From NCBI RefSeq assembly GCF_003012935.1, contig NZ_PUDR01000008.1:62001-126000 (forward strand): a stretch of DNA of 64,000 bases, written 5' to 3'. This document shows, piece by piece, positions 9,765 through 19,038 of the stretch. A model generated the notes under the pieces. It did no database searches, was not told where the DNA came from, and was given only the letters and a program-made list of their open reading frames with translations. Position numbers and translations under genes: made by a program. This DNA is from Pannonibacter carbonis. GTDB lineage: Bacteria; Pseudomonadota; Alphaproteobacteria; Rhizobiales; Stappiaceae. Positions within the stretch are counted from its first letter, which is position 1; every line of letters starts with the position of its first letter.

Positions 9765-11194
9765 GCGGTGCCTGTCCGGCTGGATTTGTCGCGCCTGTCC
9801 GGCAGCAGGGCGAAGGGGACAAACCCCAGCCGCCGCCGTGTCATCAGCGCAAGGGCAAGGGCTTCGATGACCATGGCAAGCGATGTCGCTATGGCAGCGC
9901 CGATCAGCCCATATAGCGGGATCATCACCACGTTGAGGCAGACATTGACCGCAAATACGCCGGCATAGACAGCGGCGCAGCTTTTCTGGTGGCCGCTCAT
10001 GCCCAGAAGGGCATCCGCCGGCCCGATGCTGGCGCGAGCCAGGACCCCGATGACCAGGATGGCGATCAGCGGGGCTCCGGCGCTGAACTGGGGTCCGAAC
10101 AGGGCCAGGAGCAGCGGCGACAGGAATATGAGGACAGTTCCTGCGGCCAGGGACGGCCAGAAGGTCCAGCGGCTGGCCTGCCGGGCATAGGCGGCCAATG
10201 CGCTGCGGTCCGCGTCCTGGGCAAGGCCGGCAAAGCGGTGCGCGGAGGCCGCACGGACGGCAAAATGGACAAAATGCACCAGGGCAAGGGTCTTTGAGGC
10301 GGCAAAGTAAACCGCAACCTCTTCCGGCGGGCGCCAGAAACTGACCATCACCACATCGGCACTGCTGAGAAGCTGGAGAAACCCTTCGACCATCAGCAAC
10401 GGCAGGGACACAGTGATCCAGAGCCGCATCTCATGCTGGTGCGGGCCTGCGGGGATCCGCCGGTTCAGCTCCCGTCGCAGCCGCCAGGCCTGGTGTGCCG
10501 TCACGGTCAGGCTGGCCGCGACAGCCATCACGGCGGCAATGGCCGCTGTCACGGCATGGCCGGTCAGGACCAGGGGCAACAGCAGGGCCAGCAGCAGCAG
10601 CGGCCGGTAGATGAAGGAGGCAAGCAGTCCGAGCGCCGGCAGGTCATAGCTGCGGGCGATGGCATCCTGCACGCTGGTCAGCGCAAACAAGGGGACCGCG
10701 AACAGGGCAATGGCCGCAGGCCAGACATAGAGCGGATCGATCAGCGACCGGCTCCACAAGATGATTTCCAGCCCGGCCAGGGTGGCGAGACTGGCCGCAG
10801 CAAGCACGAGGAGACGGCTGGCGCTTAAAAACCCGCGCAGCCGGTCCATGTCCCTTGCGGCATTGTATTGCGGCACGAACCGTGTTGGCGAGGCGGAGAA
10901 GCCGAGACTGGCCAGCAGCCCGAGCACCAGCGCCAGCGTCCAGACGACGGCGAAAATACCGTAGTCGGCAGCGCCCATCCAGCGCGCCAGCACGATCTGG
11001 GACAAATAGGCAAACGCCGCGCCGGCGATGCGGATGGTGAGGATGACCAGCGCCATGCGCCCGGCACCGGTTGCAAGCCTTTGCGCCAAGTGATGACGCA
11101 GACCGTGCGGCAACACGCCTTGCAGGCGGGAAAACATGGCGGGTTGCCGCGCTGCGGCGCCTGTCCCTGCCTGTGCCGCCCGTTGCCTTGCCAC
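9761..11194 (-). CDS. Polysaccharide flippase (Wzx/MATE-like lipopolysaccharide biosynthesis protein)
   Basis: 477 residues with 12 or more predicted membrane helices and the N-terminal signature of oligosaccharide flippases (LSQIVLARWMGAADYGIFAVVW). Such proteins translocate lipid-linked sugar repeat units across the inner membrane. The first 40 residues are basic and Gln/Ala-rich, so the true start may be further in, for example at the Met in QPAMFSRL. Gene order, with a CelD-like acyltransferase directly downstream, supports an exopolysaccharide role. Confidence 0.85.
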   Translation of the reverse strand: MARQRAAQAGTGAAARQPAMFSRLQGVLPHGLRHHLAQRLATGAGRMALVILTIRIAGAAFAYLSQIVLARWMGAADYGIFAVVWTLALVLGLLASLGFSASPTRFVPQYNAARDMDRLRGFLSASRLLVLAAASLATLAGLEIILWSRSLIDPLYVWPAAIALFAVPLFALTSVQDAIARSYDLPALGLLASFIYRPLLLLALLLPLVLTGHAVTAAIAAVMAVAASLTVTAHQAWRLRRELNRRIPAGPHQHEMRLWITVSLPLLMVEGFLQLLSSADVVMVSFWRPPEEVAVYFAASKTLALVHFVHFAVRAASAHRFAGLAQDADRSALAAYARQASRWTFWPSLAAGTVLIFLSPLLLALFGPQFSAGAPLIAILVIGVLARASIGPADALLGMSGHQKSCAAVYAGVFAVNVCLNVVMIPLYGLIGAAIATSLAMVIEALALALMTRRRLGFVPFALLPDRRDKSSRTGTA

Positions 11195-11397
11195 CTGCTA
11201 TCTCCGCCCGTCCGGTCTCTTGCCCGCCTTGTCTATCGCATGGCGCATTTAAGATTTGGTCATCCCGGCCCATCGCCTTGTGGCCAATGATTCTGGTTGT
11301 TCGTCAACGTGGCATGGCAAGGTCCGGCTTTCATCCGGGTTTGACCCTTGTGAAATTTTCGCTGCTTGACTCTCGTCCGGAGATCGGGAATCCATAA

Positions 11398-11412
11398 GAA
11401 CAGAAAGAGAAC
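11398..11412. promoter_or_regulatory. LexA (SOS) box of the imuA-imuB-dnaE2 operon
   Basis: The sequence GAAC-AGAAAGA-GAAC is an exact GAAC-N7-GAAC, the reverse complement of the direct-repeat GTTC-N7-GTTC LexA site established for alphaproteobacteria. It ends 24 bases before the imuA start, where bound repressor would block the promoter. The match is direct; LexA regulation is inferred. Confidence 0.88.
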
Positions 11413-11436
11413 AAAAGACGAGGCATTGAGGGCGCG

Positions 11437-12636
11437 ATGGAAAGGTCCAGAACGGAACCGACCCCGGCTCGCCCGGTGGATGATGCGAAGCATGGCGCAG
11501 GCACGGGGACAGCGCAAGGTCGCGCTGCTGGCCCCGTGGAGCCTTCCGGAGAATCCTTCGGAAGGGGGGAGGGAGACTTTCCTGTGTCCTGTGTTGCCGC
11601 ATCCCTGCCGCCTTGCCCCAGACAGGTTTCGCCTGCCGGAAACGAACAGGAGACGGTGCCCCCGCCCGCTCACCTGCGTTCCCGCCCGGCCCTTGATGAG
11701 CTGCGCCGCCGCATTGCCGGACTTGAGGGACGCCTCCCTTCAGACGCGCAGCTCATGCCGGTTTCCCCTCCCGCCGCCAGGGCGGGGAAACCGGCCAGGG
11801 TCGACCGTGCCGGCGCGTCGTTACAGGCAAAGTCCAGCGCAGGGCTGGACAAGGCTGGGGCCTCCGGTCGCGTCCGCCTTGGGGTGCCGGAGGTTGACAG
11901 GCTGATGGCCTGCGGCGCCGGCCTTGCGCTGGGCGCGTTGCACGAGATTGGTGCGGACGAAAGCCGGGATTGCGGAGCGCTGTCCGGTCTCGGGCTTGCC
12001 TTTGTCGCTGCCGCCACACGCTCACGGCTGGGGCACCTGCTCTGGGTGTGTGATCCGATGGTGCGGCGTGAGGCCGGTTTGCCGCATGCGCCGGGCCTGT
12101 GGCAGTTCGGACTTGATCCGGCCCGGATCATCCTTGTCCTTGCCCGCCGGCCGGAAGAGGCCTTGTGGGCGATGGAGGAAGGCGCCCGCTGCCCGGCGCT
12201 TGCCGCCGTGGTGGGTGAGTTTCATGGCTTTGTCCGTGCCCTGGACCTGACGGCCAGCCGCCGTCTGTCCTTGCGGGCGCAGGAGAGCGGCGTGCCGGTT
12301 TTCCTGCTGCGCCACGGCGCGGCGGCGGAGCCGGGGGCAGCGCTTACCCGCTGGCGTGCTGCGCCGGCCGCTTCGGGGCCTGTTACCCTTGTCCCTGGCG
12401 GCAATGAAACCGGGATGGGAAGGCATCCCTTCATTGGCCTGCCGCGCTGGCGGGCTGCCCTTGATCGAAACCGGGAAGGATCGTCCGCCCGGCTCACCCT
12501 GGAGTGGTCACATGCCGCGAGCAGACTTGCCGCGCCAGCGGCTTCTGACGCTCTGGTTTCCGCAACTGCCGCTGGACCGGATCCTGCGGCTGCAGGCGGT
12601 GAACTTGTTGCCTTCCCGGGGCGGCGGACAGGCTGA
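11437..12636 (+). CDS. imuA: ImuA, SOS mutagenesis accessory protein
   Basis: 399 residues with a RecA-like core: RVRLGVPEVDRLMACGAGLALGALHEI and a central segment on reading out repair activity (LLWVCDPMVRREAGLPHAPGL). ImuA interacts with RecA and ImuB in the damage-inducible mutasome. The first 150 residues are low-complexity and rich in Pro, Ala and Arg, which is longer than many homologues, so an internal start is possible. It is the first gene of the LexA-controlled cassette and overlaps imuB by 125 bases in another frame. Confidence 0.88.
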   Translation: MERSRTEPTPARPVDDAKHGAGTGTAQGRAAGPVEPSGESFGRGEGDFPVSCVAASLPPCPRQVSPAGNEQETVPPPAHLRSRPALDELRRRIAGLEGRLPSDAQLMPVSPPAARAGKPARVDRAGASLQAKSSAGLDKAGASGRVRLGVPEVDRLMACGAGLALGALHEIGADESRDCGALSGLGLAFVAAATRSRLGHLLWVCDPMVRREAGLPHAPGLWQFGLDPARIILVLARRPEEALWAMEEGARCPALAAVVGEFHGFVRALDLTASRRLSLRAQESGVPVFLLRHGAAAEPGAALTRWRAAPAASGPVTLVPGGNETGMGRHPFIGLPRWRAALDRNREGSSARLTLEWSHAASRLAAPAASDALVSATAAGPDPAAAGGELVAFPGRRTG

Positions 12637-14173
12637 ACTGGCCCGTGTGACGACCCGGCCGCAGGCCGTCATCCATGACAGCGGGCAAGCCTTGCGGCTA
12701 CGCAGCCTTGATGCAGCTGCGGTTGCCCGTGGGTTGCGACCGGGTGATGCCCTGACCGATGCCCGGGCCCGGGTTCCGGAGCTTCAGGTTCACCGTGAAG
12801 CCCCGGAGCTGGAAGCTGCATTGCTTGCGTCGCTTGCCGACTGGTGTGACCGTTACACGCCCCTGGTCGCCCTTGAAGCACCGGATTGTTTGGTGCTGGA
12901 CATAACAGGATGCGCGCACCTGCATGGCGGCGAAGCCGGGCTGATGGCCGATGCCCTTGCACGGCTTCAGCGGCAAGGCTTTGCAGTGCGGGCCGCCATT
13001 GCGGATACGGCAACTGCCGCCCGGGGCCTCGCACGCCATGCGACATCGGCGCAGCAGCCAGCGGTTCTGGTTCCGGAAGGAGAAGTGCGAAAGGCCCTTG
13101 CGCCCTTGCCGCTGGCTGCACTCGGCATTGCGCCGGAGACGGTGGCTGCGCTGTCGGCGGTCGGCCTGACCCGGATTGCCGACATCCTGGGCCAGCCCCG
13201 CGCCCCGCTGGCCGCGCGCTACGGCCTGGAGTTGCTGCGCCGGCTTGATCAGGCCCTGGGGGAGGCCGGCGAGAGCATTTCACCCCGGCTCGCCCCGCCG
13301 CTGATCCTGGCCGAACGGCGACTGTTCGAACCAGTGGCCCGGCTGGAGGATATCGAGGCGATCCTGCTTTCGCTTGGCGGGCAGGTCAGCGATGCGCTGG
13401 AGCGGCGTGTCGAAGGCGGGCGCCTGTTTGAGTTCACCCTGTTCCGGGTCGATGGCCATGTCCAGCGGCTGATGGTGGGCACCAGTCGGCCCCTGCGCGG
13501 CGGGGCGGGGCTTTTGTCCCTGTTCCGTCAGAAGCTGAAGGCCGACGAGGGTGCTTTGGAAGCCGGCTTCGGCTTTGATCTCCTGCGTCTCGCCGTTCTG
13601 GAGGCGCAGTCCTTTGCCCCGCATCAGACCAGCCTCGAGGGGGCAGGGGATGATGCGACAGCAGACCTTGCCGGCCTTGTCGACCGGCTGGGCGCGCGGC
13701 TTGGGCTCGCCCGGGTCGCCCGGTTCCTGCCGGTTGACCATCATCTGCCCGAGGCGCGGGTTCATCTGGTGCCGGCGGCATCGGTGGCTGATGCCGCACT
13801 GGCCTGGGACTGTGAGCCACGCCCCGGCGAGGAGGCCCCTCTGACACAGCCCCTGCGCCTGCTGGTTCCGGCCGAGCCTGTGGATGCCGTCGCCATCGTG
13901 CCGGAGGGGCCGCCGCTGCGGTTCCGCTGGCGCCGGGCACTGTATCGGGTGGTGCGGTCCGAAGGGCCGGAGCGTCTGGCTCCGCCCTGGTGGCTGGGGG
14001 CGGGCGGGGCCGGCCGCCTTCCGGACGTGCCGGGTGAGGCCGTTCACATGCCGACGCGGGACTATTACCGCATCGAGGACGAGGAAGGACGTCGCTTCTG
14101 GATCTATCGTGATGGTCTTTATGAGCGGGAGACGGCGGATCCGCGCTGGTTCCTGCAAGGGGTTTTCGCGTGA
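12512..14173 (+). CDS. imuB: ImuB, Y-family polymerase-like mutasome adaptor
   Basis: 553 residues of the Y-family polymerase fold. The N-terminal motif reads LLTLWFPQLPLDRI, without the first catalytic aspartate that active Y-family polymerases have at this place, while VLDITGCAHLHGGE keeps the ImuB form of the second motif. This matches ImuB being a catalytically inactive hub that links the beta clamp, ImuA and DnaE2. GGAG lies seven bases before the chosen ATG, which is inside the 3' end of imuA. Its stop overlaps the GTG of dnaE2. Confidence 0.92.
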   Translation: MPRADLPRQRLLTLWFPQLPLDRILRLQAVNLLPSRGGGQAELARVTTRPQAVIHDSGQALRLRSLDAAAVARGLRPGDALTDARARVPELQVHREAPELEAALLASLADWCDRYTPLVALEAPDCLVLDITGCAHLHGGEAGLMADALARLQRQGFAVRAAIADTATAARGLARHATSAQQPAVLVPEGEVRKALAPLPLAALGIAPETVAALSAVGLTRIADILGQPRAPLAARYGLELLRRLDQALGEAGESISPRLAPPLILAERRLFEPVARLEDIEAILLSLGGQVSDALERRVEGGRLFEFTLFRVDGHVQRLMVGTSRPLRGGAGLLSLFRQKLKADEGALEAGFGFDLLRLAVLEAQSFAPHQTSLEGAGDDATADLAGLVDRLGARLGLARVARFLPVDHHLPEARVHLVPAASVADAALAWDCEPRPGEEAPLTQPLRLLVPAEPVDAVAIVPEGPPLRFRWRRALYRVVRSEGPERLAPPWWLGAGGAGRLPDVPGEAVHMPTRDYYRIEDEEGRRFWIYRDGLYERETADPRWFLQGVFA

Positions 14174-17100
14174 GCGGGCCCTTGCCGCCTGTTGCCATTC
14201 GTCCCGGGGGGCAGCAGGCGTCTTTCGCTGAACTGGGCGTTGCCAGCAACTTCTCATTCCTGCAAGGCGCCTCCCATGCCGAGGAACTGGTTGCAACAGC
14301 GGCGCAGCTCGGGCTGTGCGGACTTGGACTGACGGATCGCAACAGCCTTGCCGGCGTGGTGCGGGCGCATGTGGCGGCAAGGGATCTCGGGCTGCGCTAT
14401 GTTCCCGGCTGCCGCCTGGTGCTTGCCGATGGCACGCCGGATCTTTTGATCTGGCCGCGCGACCGGGAGGCCTATGGCCGGCTTGCCCGTCTTTTGACCC
14501 TTGGCAACCGGCGCAGTGCCAAGGGGCAGTGTACCTTGATGCTCGAGGATGTGCTCGCTGCAGGTGGCGGTTTCGCGCTCGCACTGGTGGCTCCGCCCGG
14601 TCTGCCACAGCCGGAGCATCTCCTGCCCATTCTGTCCCGGCTGCGCGAGGGACATGGCGCAGCGCTGCGCCTGGCTGCCCCACCCGCCTATGACGGACTT
14701 GACCGTCGCCGGCTGGGTCTGCTGATGGAGATTTCCGGCCGGGCGGAGGTGCGTCTGCTGGCCACCAATGACGTGCTCTATCATGCGGTTGATCGTCGGC
14801 CCTTGCAGGATGTCCTGACCTGTATCCGCCTGCATGAGCGCCTGGCCACTGCCGGACGCCGGCTGGCGGCCAATGCCGAGCGCCATCTGAAGGGGCCGGA
14901 GGCGATGGCGCGTCTGTTTTCTCCTTGTCCGCAGGCGCTGCGCGAGAGCCTGGTCATTCTGGAGGAGACCAGTTTCTCGCTTGATCAGCTGGGCTACGAT
15001 TATCCCGACGAGCCGACCGGCTCCAGCGCCAGCCCGCAGGAAGAACTGGAGCGGCTGACTGAATTAGGCAAGGCGCGGCGCTATCCGGGTGGCGTTCCGG
15101 CAGCTGTAGAGGCGGTCATCGCGCATGAGTTGCAGATAATTAGCCAGCTCAATTATTCACCCTATTTCCTCACCGTGGCGGATATCGTCCGTTTCGCCCG
15201 ATCGCGCGGCATCCTCTGCCAGGGGCGGGGGTCGGCTGCCAATTCCGCCGTGTGTTTCTGCATCGGCATCACCGAGGTTGATCCGAAACGTGGGGACCTG
15301 CTGTTCGAACGGTTCATCTCGCCCGAACGACGGGAACCGCCCGACATTGACGTCGACTTTGAACATGAGCGGCGTGAGGAGGTGATCCAATATATCTACG
15401 GCAAATACGGGCGTGAGCGGGCCGGGCTTGCGGCAACTGTCATCAGCTATCGCTCCCGCTCGGCCTTGCGCGAGGTTGGCAAGGTGTTCGGCCTGTCAGG
15501 CGATGCCGTATCTGCGTTGTCGGGAACAGTCTGGGGGCATTCCTCCTCCGGCACGCGGGAGGGGCATGTGCGGGAGGCGGGGCTTGATCCGGACGATCCG
15601 CTGCTGGCCCAGGTGCTCGCCCTGTCGCGGCAACTGATCGGGTTTCCCCGTCATCTGTCGCAGCATGTCGGTGGCTTTGTCATCACGCGCGGCCGGCTTG
15701 ACGAGGTGGTGCCGATCCAGAATGCGGCGATGGCCGACCGCACCGTGATCGAGTGGGACAAGGATGATCTTGATGCTCTTGGCATTCTCAAGATCGATGT
15801 GCTGGCGCTCGGGATGCTGTCGGCCTTGCGCAAGGCGCTGGACATGCTGCGAGCCGATTATGACCGCGACCTCACCCTTGCGACGATCCCGGCGGAAGAT
15901 CCGGCGGTCTATGACATGCTGTGCCGTGCCGATTCCATCGGCGTGTTCCAGGTCGAGAGCCGGGCCCAGATGACGATGCTGCCGCGCCTCAGGCCGCGCC
16001 ATTTCTATGATCTTGTCATCGAGGTGGCGATTGTCCGGCCGGGGCCGATCCAGGGCGACATGGTTCATCCCTATCTGCGCCGGCGCCAGGGCAAGGAACG
16101 GGTCAGCTATCCGTCGCCTGCGCTGGAGGCAGTCCTTGGCAAGACCCTTGGTGTGCCGTTGTTCCAGGAACAGGCGATGCGGATCGCCATTGTCGCGGCG
16201 GGATTTACGCCCGGCGAGGCCGATCGGCTGCGCCGGGCCATGGCCACGTTTCGCAAGGTCGGGACCATCGGCAGCTTTCAGCAGAAAATGATCGAGGGCA
16301 TGGCCGCCAATGGCTATGACCGCGACTTTGCCGAGCGCTGCTTCCGCCAGATCGAGGGCTTTGGCGAATATGGGTTTCCCGAAAGCCATGCGGCCAGCTT
16401 TGCCCTCCTCGTCTATGCTTCGGCCTGGGTCAAGGCGCGCTATCCGGATGTGTTTCTGGCTGCCCTGCTCAACGCACAGCCGCTCGGCTTTTATGCTCCG
16501 GCGCAGCTGGTGCGCGATGCGCAGGAGCATGGCGTCGAGGTGCGCGAGGTTGATGTCAATCTGTCGGGCTGGGATGCGCATCTTGAGCCCGGGCTTGCTG
16601 CCTCGCGCGGCCTGCATCCCCGCCACCGGGAGATGGCCGGCGTTGTCCAGTCTGACCGCGCGGTCCGGCTCGGGTTCCGGCAGGTGAAGGGACTTGCCGA
16701 AGCAAACATGCGACGGCTGGTTGAACTGCGCGGCGAAGGCTACGATTCCCTTCGCGACCTGTGGCTACGCACCGGCCTGCCCCGGGCGGTCATTGCGCGG
16801 CTGGCGGAGGCTGATGCCTTTCGCTCCCTTGGGCTCGATCGCCGGACCGCGCTCTGGGCGGCGCAGGGGCTAGAAGCCGGCGGGGCGGCGGAGCGGTTGC
16901 CGTTGTTTGACCAGGCATCCCTGCCGGATCTGCGGCCCGAGCCCGATGTTGCCCTGCCGCCCATGCCGCCGGGCGCCCATGTGGTTGCCGACTATCGCAG
17001 CCTGTCGCTGTCGCTCAAGGCGCATCCGGTGAGTTTTGTCCGCGATGCGCTGATGCGGCGCGGTGTGACGCCAGCGGTGCATCTTGCCCGTCTTTCCACC

Positions 17101-17574
17101 GGGCGGCGCCTGTCGGTTGCCGGTCTCGTGCTGGTGCGCCAGCGCCCGGGCTCGGCCAAGGGCGTCATCTTCATGACGCTGGAGGACGAGGGCGGTGTTG
17201 CCAATGTCATCGTCTGGCCGGCAGTGTTCGAACGCTTCCGCGCCATCATCCTGGGGGGGCGCTTCGTCCAGGTGCGCGGCCGGCTCCAGAACGAAGCGGG
17301 GGTCATCCACGTGGTCGCGGAAGAGCTGGAGGATGTCACACCGCTGCTGGCCCTGTTGTCGGACCAGCCACTCACCAATGCCGGCTTGTCACGCGCCGAC
17401 GAGGTGCGCCGTCCGGTGATCGAGCAATCGGAAAAGCTGAAACCTGCCAGTCGCCTTGCCATGCTGGTGCGCGAGGTACCGGAACTGCGGCAGGACATTG
17501 CCCGTCTGCCGCTGCCACGCGACCTGATGGACAGTGCCCGCCAGGTGCTGCCGCGTGGCCGCAACTTTCATTGA
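14170..17574 (+). CDS. dnaE2: Error-prone DNA polymerase DnaE2
   Basis: 1134-residue C-family polymerase that performs translesion synthesis in the ImuA-ImuB-DnaE2 mutasome. An N-terminal PHP domain starts at FAELGVASNFSFLQGASH. The polymerase core has PDIDVDF (391-397) carrying the catalytic aspartates, GRGSAANSAVC before it, and an OB-fold near the C-terminus (RLSVAGLVLVRQRPGSAKGVIFMTLEDE). The start is a GTG that overlaps the imuB stop by four bases, so translation is coupled. The length is typical of DnaE2, shorter at the C-terminus than replicative DnaE1. Confidence 0.96.
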   Translation: MSGPLPPVAIRPGGQQASFAELGVASNFSFLQGASHAEELVATAAQLGLCGLGLTDRNSLAGVVRAHVAARDLGLRYVPGCRLVLADGTPDLLIWPRDREAYGRLARLLTLGNRRSAKGQCTLMLEDVLAAGGGFALALVAPPGLPQPEHLLPILSRLREGHGAALRLAAPPAYDGLDRRRLGLLMEISGRAEVRLLATNDVLYHAVDRRPLQDVLTCIRLHERLATAGRRLAANAERHLKGPEAMARLFSPCPQALRESLVILEETSFSLDQLGYDYPDEPTGSSASPQEELERLTELGKARRYPGGVPAAVEAVIAHELQIISQLNYSPYFLTVADIVRFARSRGILCQGRGSAANSAVCFCIGITEVDPKRGDLLFERFISPERREPPDIDVDFEHERREEVIQYIYGKYGRERAGLAATVISYRSRSALREVGKVFGLSGDAVSALSGTVWGHSSSGTREGHVREAGLDPDDPLLAQVLALSRQLIGFPRHLSQHVGGFVITRGRLDEVVPIQNAAMADRTVIEWDKDDLDALGILKIDVLALGMLSALRKALDMLRADYDRDLTLATIPAEDPAVYDMLCRADSIGVFQVESRAQMTMLPRLRPRHFYDLVIEVAIVRPGPIQGDMVHPYLRRRQGKERVSYPSPALEAVLGKTLGVPLFQEQAMRIAIVAAGFTPGEADRLRRAMATFRKVGTIGSFQQKMIEGMAANGYDRDFAERCFRQIEGFGEYGFPESHAASFALLVYASAWVKARYPDVFLAALLNAQPLGFYAPAQLVRDAQEHGVEVREVDVNLSGWDAHLEPGLAASRGLHPRHREMAGVVQSDRAVRLGFRQVKGLAEANMRRLVELRGEGYDSLRDLWLRTGLPRAVIARLAEADAFRSLGLDRRTALWAAQGLEAGGAAERLPLFDQASLPDLRPEPDVALPPMPPGAHVVADYRSLSLSLKAHPVSFVRDALMRRGVTPAVHLARLSTGRRLSVAGLVLVRQRPGSAKGVIFMTLEDEGGVANVIVWPAVFERFRAIILGGRFVQVRGRLQNEAGVIHVVAEELEDVTPLLALLSDQPLTNAGLSRADEVRRPVIEQSEKLKPASRLAMLVREVPELRQDIARLPLPRDLMDSARQVLPRGRNFH

Positions 17575-17597
17575 GCTTGATCCCGGCGCGGCCGGCC

Positions 17598-18020
17598 TCA
17601 GCTCTCGTTCAGGGCCTCGACGTAATACCAGCGCCCGCCGGATTTGCGAAACAGGCTCAGTTCCCGGTGGGTGTGCAGCTTGGCGGCCGCAAGGTAGCGC
17701 GCTTCGAACAGGACGGTGCCGTCGCGCGCCGTCCCCGTGCCCTTGTCTGTCGCCAGAACGGTCAGCCCTGTCCAGCGGCTTTCCTCCGCCCAGCGGCTGG
17801 TTGCGTCAAAGTCGAAGCCCGGCTGAAACTTCGGCCACAAAGTTTCCTTCAGATAGGCAATATCCTTGAGCACATAGGCGCTGTACCGCGAGCGCATCAG
17901 GGCCTCGGCGGTCGCGGCAGGCGTTGTGCGGGCCAGCGCCGGGCCACAGCACAGGCCAAGCGTCTGCCCTGATCCGCAGGGGCATGGCGGGTTCGGGGCA
18001 AGTGGGGTCATCGCGCTCAT
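17598..18020 (-). CDS. YchJ family protein with SEC-C motif (UPF0225)
   Basis: 140 residues. The N-terminal PCPCGSG (12-18) followed by a later CC pair forms the SEC-C type zinc site (CxCx8-9CC), and the rest (RSRYSAYVLKDIAYLKETLWP) matches the UPF0225/YchJ fold related to NTF2. Biochemical role is unknown. The gene is convergent with dnaE2, with only 23 bases between the stops. Confidence 0.88.
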   Translation of the reverse strand: MSAMTPLAPNPPCPCGSGQTLGLCCGPALARTTPAATAEALMRSRYSAYVLKDIAYLKETLWPKFQPGFDFDATSRWAEESRWTGLTVLATDKGTGTARDGTVLFEARYLAAAKLHTHRELSLFRKSGGRWYYVEALNES

Positions 18021-18083
18021 GCCTCAGGGCAGGGCAGTCTGCCCTGCGTTGCTGCCGGTCGCCAGCCAAGGGTGGTGCCCGGA

Positions 18084-18119
18084 CAGGAAAGTTGCCAGGA
18101 AACTTGCCAGGAAAGTTGC
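18084..18119. repeat. Three tandem 12-base repeats
   Basis: CAGGAAAGTTGC, CAGGAAACTTGC and CAGGAAAGTTGC follow one another without gaps, with one base different in the middle copy. They lie between the start of the YchJ-family gene and the 3' end of tRNA-Ala. Confidence 0.85.
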
Positions 18120-18142
18120 TATAAAAATTGGCAGGAAGGAGC

Positions 18143-18218
18143 TGGTGGAGCCGAGGGGAATCGAACCCCTGACCTCTGCAGTGCGATTGCAGCGCTCTCC
18201 CATCTGAGCTACGGCCCC
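18143..18218 (-). tRNA. tRNA-Ala (anticodon CGC)
   Basis: A 76-base cloverleaf on the minus strand. The acceptor stem is GGGGCCG with CGGCTCC and contains the G3:U70 pair that identifies alanine tRNAs. The D arm is GCTC/GAGC, the anticodon stem CTGCA/TGCAG encloses ATCGCAC (anticodon CGC), and the T arm is AGGGG-TTCGATT-CCCCT. The CCA end is encoded. Confidence 0.95.
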
Positions 18219-18358
18219 GGTCAGGTCGCGGCATTTAGGAGGGGGTTCGCAGCCCTGTCAAGCGCTTCGCTTAAGGCTGAAACCAGATCGCGTCTTGCAG
18301 CGGAAGAGGGGGGCCGCTACATGATGCGTCACGGCCAAACGCGGATACGGACAACACG

Positions 18359-18649
18359 ATGCGTGCAATTCTCGACGTCTTCCTCCTGGTGCTTCAGCTC
18401 TACACCTATGTGCTGATCGCCAGCGCCATCTTCTCCTGGCTCTATGCCTTCAATGTGGTGAATTCGAGCAACCAGTTCATCGCGACTGTCGGCCAGATCC
18501 TTTACAATCTGACCGAACCGGCGCTTCGTCCGATCCGCCGCTTCATCCCGTCCATGAACGGGCTGGATCTCTCCCCGATCGTGCTTCTTCTCGGCATCTT
18601 CCTGCTGCAGAACGTGATCGTCCGTTACATCTATCCGAACGTTTTCTGA
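18359..18649 (+). CDS. YggT family membrane protein
   Basis: 96 residues with two long hydrophobic helices (about 5-27 and 70-92) flanking the conserved segment LTEPALRPIRRFIPSMNGLDLSPI of the YggT family. The family is often near cell-division or osmotic-stress genes, but its function is not established. It is followed 24 bases later by the DUF167 gene, a conserved pair across proteobacteria. Confidence 0.92.
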   Translation: MRAILDVFLLVLQLYTYVLIASAIFSWLYAFNVVNSSNQFIATVGQILYNLTEPALRPIRRFIPSMNGLDLSPIVLLLGIFLLQNVIVRYIYPNVF

Positions 18650-18673
18650 TCCGGTGTCGAGCCGGCGCCGGCG

Positions 18674-19003
18674 ATGACAGCACCCGCCACTGACCTGCCG
18701 TATCGCGTTGACCGTGACGGGATCCGGATTACCGTCCGGCTGACGCCGAAGGCCGCCAGGGACAGTGTCGATGGCCTCGGCATCTTGTCCGATGGCCGGG
18801 CCGTTCTTCTGGCCCGGGTCCGCGCTGTCCCGGAAAAAGGCGCGGCCAATGCCGCCCTGGAGGCTCTGCTCGCCAAGGCCCTCGGCGTCGGGAAGAGCCT
18901 CGTCTCTGTTGACGGAGGGGCAACCGCCCGTCTGAAGCAGGTCCATGTTACTGGCGATGCCGAGATCCTAGCCGGCAGTGTCCAGGCCTTGCTATATCCC
19001 TGA
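18674..19003 (+). CDS. DUF167 (YggU) family protein
   Basis: 109-residue small alpha/beta protein with the family segments VRLTPKAARDSVDGL, VPEKGAANAALEALLAKALGV and VDGGATARLKQVHV. Function unknown. It forms a likely two-gene unit with the yggT-like gene upstream and is convergent with the Trm112-family gene. Confidence 0.9.
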   Translation: MTAPATDLPYRVDRDGIRITVRLTPKAARDSVDGLGILSDGRAVLLARVRAVPEKGAANAALEALLAKALGVGKSLVSVDGGATARLKQVHVTGDAEILAGSVQALLYP

Positions 19004-19038
19004 CATGTCCCGACGGGGCAGCCCATCGGGACCTCGCC

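Noticed and set aside
11289-11302. A second LexA-like site upstream of imuA (TTC...GTTC)
   Set aside because: The first half is GATTC, not GTTC at the needed 11-base offset.
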